64,000 nucleotides of DNA, taken from NCBI GenBank assembly GCA_036346275.1, contig CM070711.1, positions 49,663,435 to 49,727,434 on the forward strand, written 5' to 3'. Origin of the DNA: Otatea glauca. Its lineage: Eukaryota > Streptophyta > Magnoliopsida > Poales > Poaceae. The translations under genes and the position numbers were made by a program. Shown here in pieces: positions 45,459 through 56,557 of the stretch. The notes under the pieces are model-generated. The model saw only the letters and a program-made list of their open reading frames with translations. It had not been told where the DNA came from and did no database searches. Positions within the stretch are counted from its first letter, which is position 1. Every line of letters starts with the position of its first letter.

Positions 45459-46640
45459 CACTACTACACAACAGGTCATCACAGACGGTTCATAAAGCTC
45501 ATCACAGAAGGTTTTGTGAATCGTCTGTAACAAACTGTCAGTGATGAATAGGATTCATCACAGACAGTTTGCAAACCGTCAGTGATGAATAGGATTCATC
45601 ACAGACAGTTTGCAAACCGTCAGTAAAAATAGTTATCACAGGCAGTTCTAAACAAGAATCGTATGTGATGTATGCTCGTTATAGACGGTTCTAAATAGGA
45701 ACTGTCTATGATGTAAACCTCATCACAGACAGTTCCAAAGTGGAACCGTCCGTCTGTGATGACTTTGGAACCGTCTGTGATGTATGTGTCTTCACAGACG
45801 GTACTTGTTTAGAACCGTCTGTGATGTTGAATTTCCAATATTTACACTTTTCTATTTATTGGCTAACCTTACGAAATGCTAGCCACACCCTTTGAAACAA
45901 AAGTGATTACAGAGCATCACCAGTATATTATTATGACATACATTTCAGAAATGAACTCAGATCATATATTACAACGTATAGCGCATCCATTTCAGAAATC
46001 AACTCAGATATATTAACCAATTGAATTAATAACTACAACTCACAAATTCACAGCACAAGGTTCACAAATTAATCTAAGTGGTACTAACAAATTCACAACT
46101 CATCATGTGAGACTTGAGTGGATTCGCCTTTTGGATTTACGACCTCATGCATCAAGAAGGCACAGAGTTGTCCTCGAATTCCTAGCAGGTTAGGCTTTTC
46201 CAACATAGATCGGACGCATTTTCAAGCCTGTTGATGGGAAGAATTATTGCAAGATTGACAAACCTCTATAACATTGGTCTTCTATGCACCAATGAGGAGT
46301 TGTATGTTGTGGCAAATATAGAATCTATATAGGTTAGTGATCCGTGGCTGTTGGTGGCACTGCTAAAATATAATAGGTTAGTTCTGAAGGCATTATTATG
46401 GAGTGTGAAGTATTATTGAGTACTAGAGGATACCGAAAACTTATGAATGTGCTTCAGCTTCGATGAGTCCTTGTATAGCCCTCCACAAGCTCTGTAGACA
46501 TTGAACGACGTGTTGAGTAAATTTGTGGTAGGCGTCAAATCGTGGGTGCCACCTTTTTTTATATGTCTGATGAATGCCGGGCTGCTTGTTGACATGCACT
46601 TGTCTCCACCGTTGATCTGTTTTCCTGCGTCTATTTAGGT
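45459..46640. mobile_element. CACTA end fragment (unit A only in part)
   Basis: CACTACTACACAACAGG at 45,459 is a CACTA terminus. It is followed by many alternating copies of ACAGACGGTT and AACCGTCTGTGATG to about 45,830, forming subterminal hairpins. Sequence from about 45,970 to 46,640 also occurs in unit B (60,135-60,820), but the terminus itself does not. A short minus-strand frame at 46,413-46,595 is unassigned. No opposite end was found. Confidence 0.55.
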
Positions 46641-46888
46641 TAAATTTTGGTTGCTGTCATAAACAGGTCGGGCGGTCGTCCAACGTTGGCCATCAGCAAC
46701 TAAACAAGACAAGGGATGAAGATGCGAGGTTTTGTTATCTGCTTAGAGATTATATATCGATTATCCTATTGGATATGTTTATGCAGGTTAACCATGCCAC
46801 ACACATATATACCATACAAGTTGGGTGTGATCATTTTACTAATCAGGCATAAGATGGAACACCACTTCCTAGTTTTCCTCAGGCAACA
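46640..46888. repeat. RX terminal arm (unit A); partner at 60,825-61,075 in unit B
   Basis: Reverse complement of the RX arm at 28,203-28,650: CGTCCAACGTTGGCC, GTTTATGCAGGTTAACCATG, ATACAAGTTGGGTGTG and CACTTCCTAGTTTTCCT. It ends just before a CACTA terminus at 46,892. Confidence 0.6.
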
Positions 46889-46891
46889 TAT

Positions 46892-48290
46892 CACTACTAC
46901 AGAAAGTCATATATTAGATATCTCATTATAGATGGTTTTTAAAAACCATCTGTATTAAAAATAATTATAGATGATTTTGCTATCGCGACCGTCTAAGATA
47001 CTGGATATGCAAAGTACTGTTTGTGATAAGCTGATATCATAGACAGTTCGTCCCACGAACCGTCTGTAAAATACCATAAACGGTTTCCCAGACGGTTCAT
47101 GGTATAAACTGTCTGTGATATGACTACATATCATAGACGGTTTTCTGAAAAGAACCATCTGCAATATTTCACAAACGATTAGTTTCACGAACCATCTATG
47201 ATATCAACTTATCGCAGATGGTTTTTTTAGCAAACCATCTGTGATATTTAATTTTTGCCAATATATAATACAGAGCTCCAACCTACTTAAGGTTTTTAGG
47301 GTTTCTAGATCTGTCTTTGACATGGCGGCGACTGTGAAGCGATTTAGGGAAAGAAGACTATGGATTTGAAAGAGTTGATTATATATCCATTTATTCTTGG
47401 TAATCTAAGGTTAGTAATTGGTTCTAATTGTATTATATTCAAGATCTAGCTTGTTAAAGAGAGAATGGAAGATGATTTAGATCTAGATTGGTGTAGATCC
47501 ATTTGTTCTTTGTGATCTAAGGTAGTAATTGGTTCTAATTGCATTATATTCAAGATGAATGTGGACGGTGTACATAAAATTTTTAAAGCTGTCACGTTGT
47601 AGATGCCCCAAATGACTAGATCGTGACACTAGAGGATGCCATTAGCACATTCATCTAGTAGCCCAGGAGGGACATCTTCCTATACGACCGTCCTCTAGCA
47701 CCAGATCTATCCGCACTACTGGAGCCACCTGCTGCACCGAAGCTACCCACACTACCGGAGCCACCTACTGCACCAGAGCAGGCCACCAAATTGGCTATCG
47801 TGCCCCGTATATCACAGACCACTACATCACTTCATACCCAGTCGTCTCCCGGGAATACGACCTATATTAGAAAGCGAGGTGGCGACAAGGGAAAATTGAA
47901 GCAGAGCACGGAGGCTCTCGACTTTCTGTTGGCACGAAAATACAAGATAGGAGAGCCTTTTGTACCGGAAGAGCACCTACAAATACTAGAAATGGCTTGC
48001 ACTAGATTGCATACTTGGTACAAGGAACAAGCTAACAAGCCAGTGGTAGAACGAATATCGAGTATCCCTGTCAAGTTTAAGGAGGAGCATTTATTCAACC
48101 AGTTATTGGGGTGCTCCTTCGGGGTTGACTTCAGCGATTTATTCAATCTCTACAACCTCGACGCTCTCCTTACTCTTGACATGCTAGACATTGTAAGTGT
48201 GTGCAATCACGATCTACATTCATGTAATCACTTTCGGTATACTTTAATAATAATTTTAAGACACTCCAATACGTCATAGTTAAAAAAAAT
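46892..48290 (+). mobile_element. CACTA element fragment with second-ORF exon (unit A)
   Basis: CACTACTACAGAAAGTC at 46,892 is a CACTA end. Subterminal AGACGGTT-type motifs follow to about 47,250, then a leader (AGGGTTTCTAGATCTG) and coding sequence. The right border is not defined. The same arrangement recurs at 61,079-62,447. Confidence 0.6.
47791..48279 (+). pseudogene. CACTA accessory ORF fragment (Ulp1/DUF8039-associated type), unit A
   Basis: The frame encodes R-K-R-G-G-D-K-G-K-L-K, F-V-P-E-E-H-L, R-L-H-T-W-Y-K-E-Q and F-S-D-L-F-N-L-Y-N-L-D-A-L. The last recalls the segment preceding the Ulp1-like protease domain in the second ORF of many grass CACTA elements. A donor-like GTAAGTGTG follows at about 48,192 (after L-D-M-L-D-I), so the last 30 codons are probably intron. 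No protease catalytic residues are present; the function of this ORF is unknown. Confidence 0.5.
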
Positions 48291-49082
48291 TCATCGGAGC
48301 TATTTATTTTTGTTATATACCCTTTTCCATATGTAACAGAAGTATATACACAAATTATGCTATAAAGAGTGGGCCATGAAGAAATTTTTCATGGAACTCA
48401 CTTCAGAGTATCTTATAATCAGTATTAGAGTATGCTCAAAAGGATAAAGAGGTATAACAACATCATTTAAGGGGTATACTTAGAGTGAGAGTACGTACTC
48501 GTGTGTGTGTATATATATATACATACACATGGTAGCGCTATTCTACTCCCAAGTGTTGAATAGTTATTCTGTGCTTCGGCCGGAGAAGCGCATCCAAACC
48601 ATCCCGTGTATGCCCATGTGTTGATTAAACCAGTCAAGTGGCCAACTACTAGTAAATGCGTTTTCATAGTTTGTACATGAATCTATTTTTCTTTGTTTTA
48701 GCTATAACTTTTTACTAGCAGCTTCGATTCATGAACGATTTTCATCAGTAGCTTACTGACAATAAAGCAACAAAATGATATAAGTTTTGCCACTAAACGT
48801 TGGATATGTTGCCTTTTACTATCTAGAAAATAATAGGTTACTAGCTATTACACAAGATATTACTAAACTGAAACGAAGTGGACTATCAAACAAGAGTTTA
48901 GTTCTCGTGTCGGCCCTTTAGTAAAATATTAGGTGGATGATCAAACGTAACTATAGTATATGATAAAAATCAAATGAGAAATGATTGTGAAATGTTAAGC
49001 GTCCGTCTGTTCAATAGTAAACTCTTACACACATCAGTCATTTGGTGTTCATTTGACAGTAAATCATCTTTATCGTGTAAAG
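48291..49082. other. AT-rich noncoding sequence (unit A), repeated at 62,450-63,239
   Basis: No gene seen. Present in both units with few differences. Contains a (TG)n/(TA)n tract near 48,500-48,530. Confidence 0.5.
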
Positions 49083-49207
49083 TAGGGGTGGGTATTCGGT
49101 TTTTCGGTTCAGTTATTTTGGTTTAAAAATATTTCGGTTTTCAAAAACCGGCGACCAAAATTTTCAGTTCAAATCCTAAAACTGAACCGAATTAACCGAA
49201 AAAATTC
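49083..49207. mobile_element. Truncated MITE (TAGGGGTGGGTATTCGG type), unit A
   Basis: Starts TAGGGGTGGGTATTCGG with repeated TTCGGTT and AACCGAA words. The unit B copy extends about 45 bp further, to AAACCGAATTTCAG. The cut marks the right breakpoint of unit A. Confidence 0.5.
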
Positions 49208-49350
49208 AGTTTTAGGATATTCTTACATGTCAAACTCTGGTGGCAGTGGGCAAATGGTAGTATATTCTTACATGGTAGGCAAATGGTAGTATATTCTTAC
49301 ATGTCAAACTCTGGTGGCAGCGGGCACCGGCTTAATTTATTCACGTAGGC
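49208..49350. repeat. Duplication junction with iterated short segments
   Basis: Partial copies of the unit start are strung together. GATATTCTTACATGTC with GGTGGCAGTGGGC is followed by AAATGGTAGTATATTC starts at 49,252, 49,281 and 49,351. The second breaks off after CTTACATG, and the third after GGGCACCGGCT, where it is followed by TAATTTATTCACGTAGGC. Confidence 0.8.
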
Positions 49351-49689
49351 AAATGGTAGTATATTCTTACATGTCAAACTCTGGTGGCAGCGGGCACCGG
49401 CTCACGGGATGACGACGGGAGAGTGGAGCCATGAAGGGAGAGCCTAGCTTGGGCTATTAGGCTTGGCCAATTAAAGCTTCTAGAATATGGGTTGAAAATT
49501 TGCGGATATGTGAAAATTATCTAACTCAATTATCCGAATATATAATCATAATATCTTGATCCAATAAATAATGATCTCTCGAATTTGATGCTGAATCCGA
49601 CAACTAATCGATATGACTAATCGAATCCGAGCTGAACAAATTCGGTCGATCGACATATATGTGATCCGATTGCACCCCTATTCCTAGAT

Positions 49690-49994
49690 GACACATGTGA
49701 TGAGCATTAGTCAATTCTTTAATTTCTACTTAATTTTTATTTTGAATTTCTATTTTACTTTGAAGCTCTTATGAAAATCAAATTGCTAATTTTCTTTTAT
49801 TTTTATTCCAAAATTCAGTTAATTTTTATTGTATTTGATATGGACTCTTTCTTTTGATTTAAGCCGTTATATCTAGGGTCTGGCAGATGAACAGCTGGAT
49901 CTTTTATCTTTTATCTCTGATTAACATCGGAATTTCTAGCCCTTTAGAGCGATTGTGATGGCTCTTTTTACCTCTTCTTTAATAATATAATAGA
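49690..49994 (-). mobile_element. Helitron 5'-end fragment (unit B)
   Basis: Duplicate of 43,030-43,339 within unit B, with the same TCTATTATATTATTAAAG start on the minus strand and only scattered base differences. Confidence 0.45.
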
Positions 49995-50283
49995 TAGATT
50001 ATCACATCGAACTTGTATGGTATATATACGTGTGGAGTAGTGTTTCAATGCTTTTCCTCTCAATATAAGTTGCATAAATTTTAAAGCAAACGAAGGGGTA
50101 AGTAATCACCATATGCCCTTCATTTATGCTTTAATATTTATGCAATTGTCAAAAAGAAAAATATGGAAACACCTCTCGCATGTGTTTCATGGTTAATCTG
50201 CATAAGAAAATTTAACTGTGACCGTGGACATTTCCACATGCAAAGAAAAGATAAGGATTGAGACTCTGAGATGTTAGCTTGGC

Positions 50284-50871
50284 TAGAGGTGGACTTCGTG
50301 CCGGGCTAGGCTGGCTCGGCACAGGTCCATCGTGCTCCTCGTGTCTGAATCGTGCTAGGTCGTGACGGCCCGTCGTGCCCGCCGTACCGTGCCGTGCCGG
50401 CCCAGCTCGCCTTCGGTGAGCCCAGGCACGGTCCATTTGCGCTTCGTGTCGTGCCGGCCCATGCCCGATCCATTTGCACTATTGCAACGAGAGGAAGGGA
50501 GCTGGAAACGCATAGAATTGAGGCAGTGACGTCTCTCAATCTCTCTCAGCTCTCTCTCCCATTTTGTCTATCTCTCTCAGATGTCAGTGATAGGGGTAAT
50601 GTTCATGCTACTGGGTGCATCCATGGCGGTCATGCTCTGTGAGTCAGTGACCTTCATGCTAGGCTTCTTCCTCATGCCCTGAGTCACCAGGCCCGGTATG
50701 ACCCATTCTACAGTGTCGTTCCGGGCCATGCCGCCTATCGTGCCCGATTCTCGAGCCTGGCACAGCACATGCTATAGTGTCGTGTCAGCTCGGCACGGCC
50801 CACTTCATACCGGGTCGTGACGTCGTGCCTCAGGCCGGTCCAAAAGAGCCCGGCCCGAGTGCCCACCTCTA
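50284..50871. mobile_element. hAT-like element, unit B (588 bp, internally deleted)
   Basis: Duplicate of the 43,629 element: same ends (TAGAGGTGGACTTCG and GTGCCCACCTCTA) and the same AGCTTGGC flanks (50,276-50,283 and 50,872-50,879). It lacks the GA-rich middle found in unit A, joining GAGGCAGTGA directly to CGTCTCTCAATC near 50,530. Confidence 0.75.
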
Positions 50872-51332
50872 AGCTTGGCTAGCAAGAACAATAAGTTCTT
50901 CAGACTAGTCGCTTCCAGCTAACTAATTGCTGGATTACGTACGTGGTTCTAATTAACTTTAATTGTTACCTCGTGGAAACTTCGAATCACTCATGCAGTA
51001 GGCAAGTATATATCAAGGCTGCTACACTATTTATTTAACTAAATGATGGTCCCCTGACGTCTTAGAAAAGCATGTAAAAGATTGCTTGCGAGTAATTACG
51101 AGTTTACAACGCCTTGTGGTGGATATTAATTAGACATCTGTAACGGGGTGTATCAAAGGCTGCTACACTTTTGATGCTTCGACGAGTGATTGGTTTTTGT
51201 GAGTTCGTCAGAGGCCTACTTGCCCATTGCTAAATCGAGTATATCAAAAGGGTGGCTGCGGCGGAGGACCGAGTGACGCTGGATGGCTAGCTTCAACAGG
51301 GTACGACTCCAGTTTAAACCGTATGCGCCTCA

Positions 51333-51820
51333 CCTAGGAAATATGGCTACCCACGGGCATCCATGTTCAGTAGTAAAACCAGTGTCCACACTTCGTGAGG
51401 TCCAGGATCTCGTTAAGAATTCTAGCATGTACAGAGAACCTACACGCGTGTAGGCGTGTAACGTGTGAGTGAGGTGTGTATGAAGGTCGACTGAGCAAAA
51501 ATAATGTTATTAAATTTGTCTTATAAAATTCGTTCATAATATATAATTTTTATTATATGCTAGTATATCATGATACACAACCTTAGCCAAAATTTTACGA
51601 TAGAAACCGTGTAAAATAAAAATGACTTATATTAAGGGATGGAAGGAGCAGTGTTCTTACTCCTCCTTAGGCCTGATTAAGGAGATGACCACACCCATCC
51701 AACTTGCATGATATATACGTGCGTATCGAAACTAACCTGTAAATTATACAACATATCCAATAAAATAGTCTCTTAACACATACTAAAACATTGCATCTCC
51801 ATCAGTTCTCCGGTTGTAAA
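51333..51820. repeat. 488-bp inverted repeat, left arm
   Basis: Reverse complement of 57,578-58,065 over its whole length with almost no differences by eye and equal arm length, implying no gaps. Landmarks are CCTAGGAAATATGG at the outer end and CTCCGGTTGTAAA at the inner end. Confidence 0.9.
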
Positions 51821-52303
51821 CACCTTGCCTAACCCACTTGAAACTACTGTGGAAACATGCCACCAGCTTTGTTTAATGGCTGAAACATTTGGACAACCAT
51901 CCACTTGTCCTAGTGGTGGATGAGGATCCATTATTTCCTGATTTCAATGGCAAATTAAAATTGAACTTCCATGGTCGTTATAGCTGAGACTGTGGATATT
52001 TCCAAATGCAAAAATGAAGAAATTAAGGGCTAACACAATTTGAGATCTTTGGCCAGCAAAAACAATAAGGTAATTCAGGCTCGTACTCCCTCCTATCACA
52101 AATAGTTGTCGTTTGGGGTATAGACATAATCAAACTTTTCAAACTCTGACTATCAATATATTTTTAAATATTTATATTGGTGTCAAGACCCCACCCGAGC
52201 ATAGAATACCCGTGGATCTTATATGTATACCGTACTAATCCCATAATCAATGGCTAGTACACACATTCATACACAACATTGTCATCACATCTATACACAA
52301 TAT

Positions 52304-52342
<39 letters not shown>
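51821..52342. other. RX remainder, truncated Stowaway MITE, unassigned DNA and (AT)18 tract
   Basis: 51,821-52,085 continues RX (parallel to 6850-7135). 52,086-52,180 is the start of a Stowaway MITE (CTCCCTCCTATCAC) without its right end. 52,184 begins TGTCAAGACCCC, possibly an LTR edge. 52,307-52,342 is an uninterrupted AT dinucleotide run directly next to the CACTA-2 terminus. Confidence 0.55.
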
Positions 52343-52345
<3 letters not shown>

Positions 52346-53257
52346 TGCTACAGAATAGGCCATCCTTACCGGTATATCACTGCCGGTTTGTTACATCACT
52401 ATTGTTTCGGTTACCACTCGACAGTGATATCAGTATTTTCACTGCCGGTTGTACTCCAGAATCGACAATGATAAGTATTTTTTCGCGCAATCCAACCTTA
52501 TCACTGCCAGTTCTACGTAGAATCGGCAGTGATAATTAACTTTATATAGGTGTTCCCCTCCCCGACCGAGCAGAACAAAGAGGAGCTCTGTCTTTGCTCG
52601 GTGGCAATTTCTCTTCAAGGTTAGTAGCTTGATCTACATTATATTTGTAGTTAGATTTTACTTTATAGATTGGTCTAGCTAATTTAGTGAATAAATTACA
52701 ATTCTTATTCATTTTAGTGATTTAGTGGATTTTTAAATAATAAAAATTGCTAGATGGACCATTATATCTAATTATAATTATTTTAAATAATGAAAAATTG
52801 TTATATGGAATTTTAAATAGTGAAAATTGCTAGATGAATATTTAAATAATGAAAAATAGTAGATGGATTTTCCAATAATGAAAATTGAAAGATACATTTT
52901 TAAATCAAATTATTTACAAATATATCCTTATTTTTAATTATATGCTTATTTGATGTATATTAATTTAATTTATTAGCACTACATAACAAAATAAATGAAT
53001 AAATCATTTAAATAATAAAAAATTGCTAGATGGATATTTAAATAAAGAAAAAAAGTTTGATGTACTTTAATATAGTCAAAATTGTTAGATGGATTTTGAA
53101 ATCTAATCATTTACAATTATATTGTTATTTTCAATTATATGCTTTTCTGATGTTTATTGATTTCATTAATTAGCACTGCATGACTAATGTAAAGAATAAA
53201 TTATTTTGTGATCATTTCTTGATTTACTGAAATTTAGTTTGATATAATTAATTGTAG

Positions 53258-56200
53258 TTGGACCTAAAGTGGATGTACTACACGGACCGTCGTGACCCAG
53301 AGTTCTTTAATGGTGTGACTTATTTTCTGAACGCGACTGCGGCGCACAAGTCGAAGAAGCTAGCGGACTATATGTGTTGTCCATGCGTTGATTGCAAAAA
53401 TGAGAAGCTGTTTTCTACCATAGAGTCGATACGTGCACACTTGCTTCGAATGGGTTTCAAGGCTGGCTATACCTGTCAGACCGAGCACGGTGAAGATGAG
53501 ATTATACATGAAGGGCAACACATTGATGAAGATACCGAGCATGGTGAAGATGAGATTGTATATGAAGGGCAACACATTGATGAAGATGACGGAGATAACG
53601 ATATGACGACGGTCGAAGATACGTTCATTGATAGCCACGAAGATGATCTAGATCAAATGTTGCGTGATGGGGAGGGGGACTTCACGAGTGAAAGAGAGTT
53701 TCAAAAGTTCCAGCATATGATAGAGGACTATACAACACCATTGTACCCTGGCTGCAAGGAGGAGCACAAAAAGCTGCATATCGTGCTTACACTACTGCAG
53801 CTGAAGGCAAGCAATGATTGGTCTGATAAGAGCTTCACTGAGCTGTAATGACTCTTAGGGGACTTGCTTCCAGAGAGTAACGTGTTGCCTGTAACTACGT
53901 ACCAGGCAAAGCAGGTTGTCTGCCCATTGGACTAGAAGTACATAGAATACACGCATGTCCAAATGATTGCATATTGTATCGCAATGAGTTTGCAGACTTG
54001 GATGCCTCTACTGTTTGCAAAGCAAAGCGTTATAAGGGCAATGATGATTATATCAATAACGATGATGTCGGGGTGAAGTGTAAGAAGAAGAGATCCCCCT
54101 GTAAGGTGGTGTGTTATTTCCCTATAATGTCCCGTCTAAAGCGATTGTTTGCGAACAAAAGGCATGCCCAATTGCTATGATGGCACGCCGAAGAGCGTAA
54201 GAAGGATGGAATGCTCAGACATCCTGCTGATTCTGTGCAATGGAGGAACATCGACAGAAAATATAAGAAGCACTTTGCATATGATGTGAGGAATATAAGG
54301 TTCGGGTTGAGTACGGATGGGATGAATCCTTTCGACAACATGAGTAGTCGTCATAGCACTTGGTTAGTGACTCTATGTATCTACAACCTTCCTCCTTGGT
54401 TTTGTATGAAGCGGAAGTATATTATGATGCCACTACTGATCCTAGGGTCCAGGCAACCTGGCAACAATATTGATGTGTACCTCAAACCATTGGTTGAAGA
54501 TCTTCTAATATTGTGAAACGATGGTGTACGTGTATGGGATGAGTATAAAAGAGAGAATTTTATCTTACGTGTATTGTTGTTCGTAACATCAAAGATTACC
54601 TTGACCTTGGTAAATTGTCGGGCCATACGACAAAAGGCTTCAACGGATGCGTTCAGTGCTTGCATGATACAGCTAGCTGGTGGCTGAAAACTATCGGGAA
54701 ATATCTTACATGCGGCATTGTAGGTTCCTCCACAAGGATTACCCATACCGCAATAATAACAGAGTTTTTGACGGAACAAAGGAGACTACCTTAGCTCCGA
54801 AGAATCACACAGGAAAACAGATATTTACGGCCGTAGAGGATCTTAAAATTATTCACGGAAAGGGAGCCGGCAGTACATCTATCCCGAGTTCCCGTGATAA
54901 GGCTCCTTTGTGGAAAAAAAAAGATTAGTATTTTGGGTCTTACCTTATTGGCATCACTTGGAAGTTCAACACGCAATCGACGTCAAGCACATAGAGAAAA
55001 ACGTGTGTGACAGCTTGCTTGGTAAGATATCCATGTCTTCGTGATGCAGCTCCTTTCTGAGTTTCATAAGTACGGATGGACCTCAAAGATATGAAACTCA
55101 GGAAGGAGCTGCATCACGAAGACATGGATACATGCAAAAAATGCCTTCCCGCAGCCTGCTACACTCTGAGCAAGAAAGAAAAAATTAGCGTGTGAGAATG
55201 CTTGCACGGAGTCAAAGTTCCGTCTGGTTACTCTGCCAACATAAAGAGACTAGTCTCAATGAAAAATTTAAAATTAATTGGCGTAAATTCTCACGATTGC
55301 CACGTGATGATGACACAAATGCTGCCAATTGCAATTAGGGGTGTTCTGCCAGAGAAAGTCCGAGACATAATTATAAAGTTGTGTTCATTCTTCAACGCGA
55401 TTTCACAGAAGGCCATCGATCCGTTAAAACTAGATAAGCTACAGGAAGACGTAGCCTACACTCTATACTGGCTTGAGATGTGTTTCCCTCTATCTTTTTT
55501 TGATATTATGGTCCATCTCATTGTTCACATTGTGAAAGAGATACAGATTCTTGGTCCCGTGTTTCTACATCAGAATACCCTTTCGAGAGGTTCATGGGGG
55601 GTTATAAAGAAATATGTTCGTAACCAACATCGGCCAGAAGGCTGCATCGTCGATGATTCGGGAATTGAGGAGGTCATTGAGTTATGCGTCGATTATATGG
55701 ATCTCAAACCGATTGGTGTGCCTGTATCTCTGCATAAGGGGAGGCTACAGCGGAAAGGGACACTAGGCGAGAAATCACTCTGTACTAGCAATCTAGCTTC
55801 ACTCACACAAGCACATTTCGCAGTTTTGGGACAATCAGTTATGGTGACCCCGTATGTCAACATACACAAGAGCATGCTATGTAGAATAAACCCAGAGAAG
55901 TCAGATGTTTGGATCACGAGAGAGCATAGAGATAACTTCAGTGACTGATTGCGTAGACACATGATGCATATAGAGACAGAGTGCACTCAGTTGAAAGTGT
56001 TGGCTCAGGGACTGTCAACTACAATTCGGATATTCCAAGGATACGACATAAATGGTTTTACATTTTATATAAGAGTACAAGATAAAAAGAGTACCAACCA
56101 AAACAGCGGTATTCGTATAGATGCCTATGACAGCAATGGAAATAGGCACACCTACTACGGATTCATACAAGAGATTTGGGAGGTTGACTATGGACCTTTG

Positions 56201-56557
56201 AAGGTCCCTCTCTTTCGGTACCAATGAGTCAAACTTCCGGGGGGTGTGAACATCGATAAGTACGGTATCACTATCGTGGACCTCAAACTCATCGGATATA
56301 GAGAAGAACCATTCGTATTTGCTAATTCTGTTACACAAATCTTCTTTATTACTTACCCGGCTAACAAGGAGCACCACGTGGTTATTCAAGGAAAAAGAAT
56401 TATTGTCGAAGTTGAGAATGTTGTCGACAAGGAAGAGTACAACCAATTCGATGAGCTTCCTCCTTTTGGAGAGGACGTTGACCTAAGTCTCATGAAACAG
56501 AGTGAGGAAGCTACGTACATTCGCCGCGATCATAACGAAGGTCGAATCGTAGCTTAG
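53258..56557 (+). pseudogene. CACTA-2 transposase, broken into several frames
   Basis: In order: 53,258-53,848, the transposase-associated domain (D-R-R-D-P-E-F-F-N-G-V and C-P-C-V-D-C), preceded by an acceptor-like TTGTAG; its C-terminal part reads Y-P-G-C-K-E-E-H-K-K-L (tnp2 start). 53,974-54,928: tnp2 with F-G-L-S-T-D-G-M-N-P-F, R-V-W-D-E-Y-K-R-E-N-F and G-H-T-T-K-G-F in shifted frames. 55,202-55,948: DUF4218 (H-D-C-H-V-M-M-T-Q-M-L-P and the Y-W-L-E-M-C-F-P region). 56,246-56,557: DUF4216 (V-D-K-E-E-Y-N-Q-F-D). Acidic repeats (H-G-E-D-E-I...E-G-Q-H-I-D-E-D) are duplicated at about residues 79-108. Stops and frameshifts rule out activity. Confidence 0.85.
55028..55130. repeat. 40-bp inverted duplication inside the CACTA-2 transposase
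   Basis: 55,028-55,067 and 55,091-55,130 are reverse complements with one mismatch, separated by 23 bp (left arm begins TATCCATGTCTTCGTGATGC). The normal coding sense is the right arm (M-K-L-R-K-E-L-H-H-E-D-M-D); the left arm is an inverted copy that breaks the frame. Confidence 0.85.

Larger units (their letters stand above)
42696..49207. repeat. Segmental tandem duplication, unit A
   Basis: Unit A begins AAATGGTAGTATATTC and ends inside a GGGGTGGGTATTCGG-type MITE. The same order of sequences (42.7-44.9 kb, then 45.0-49.2 kb) recurs in the same orientation in unit B as 49,351-51,348 and 59,750-63,400. Identity looks high throughout by eye. Unit A has about 550 bp (45,418-45,968, including a CACTA end) and 214 bp inside its hAT-like element that B lacks. 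Confidence 0.85.
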
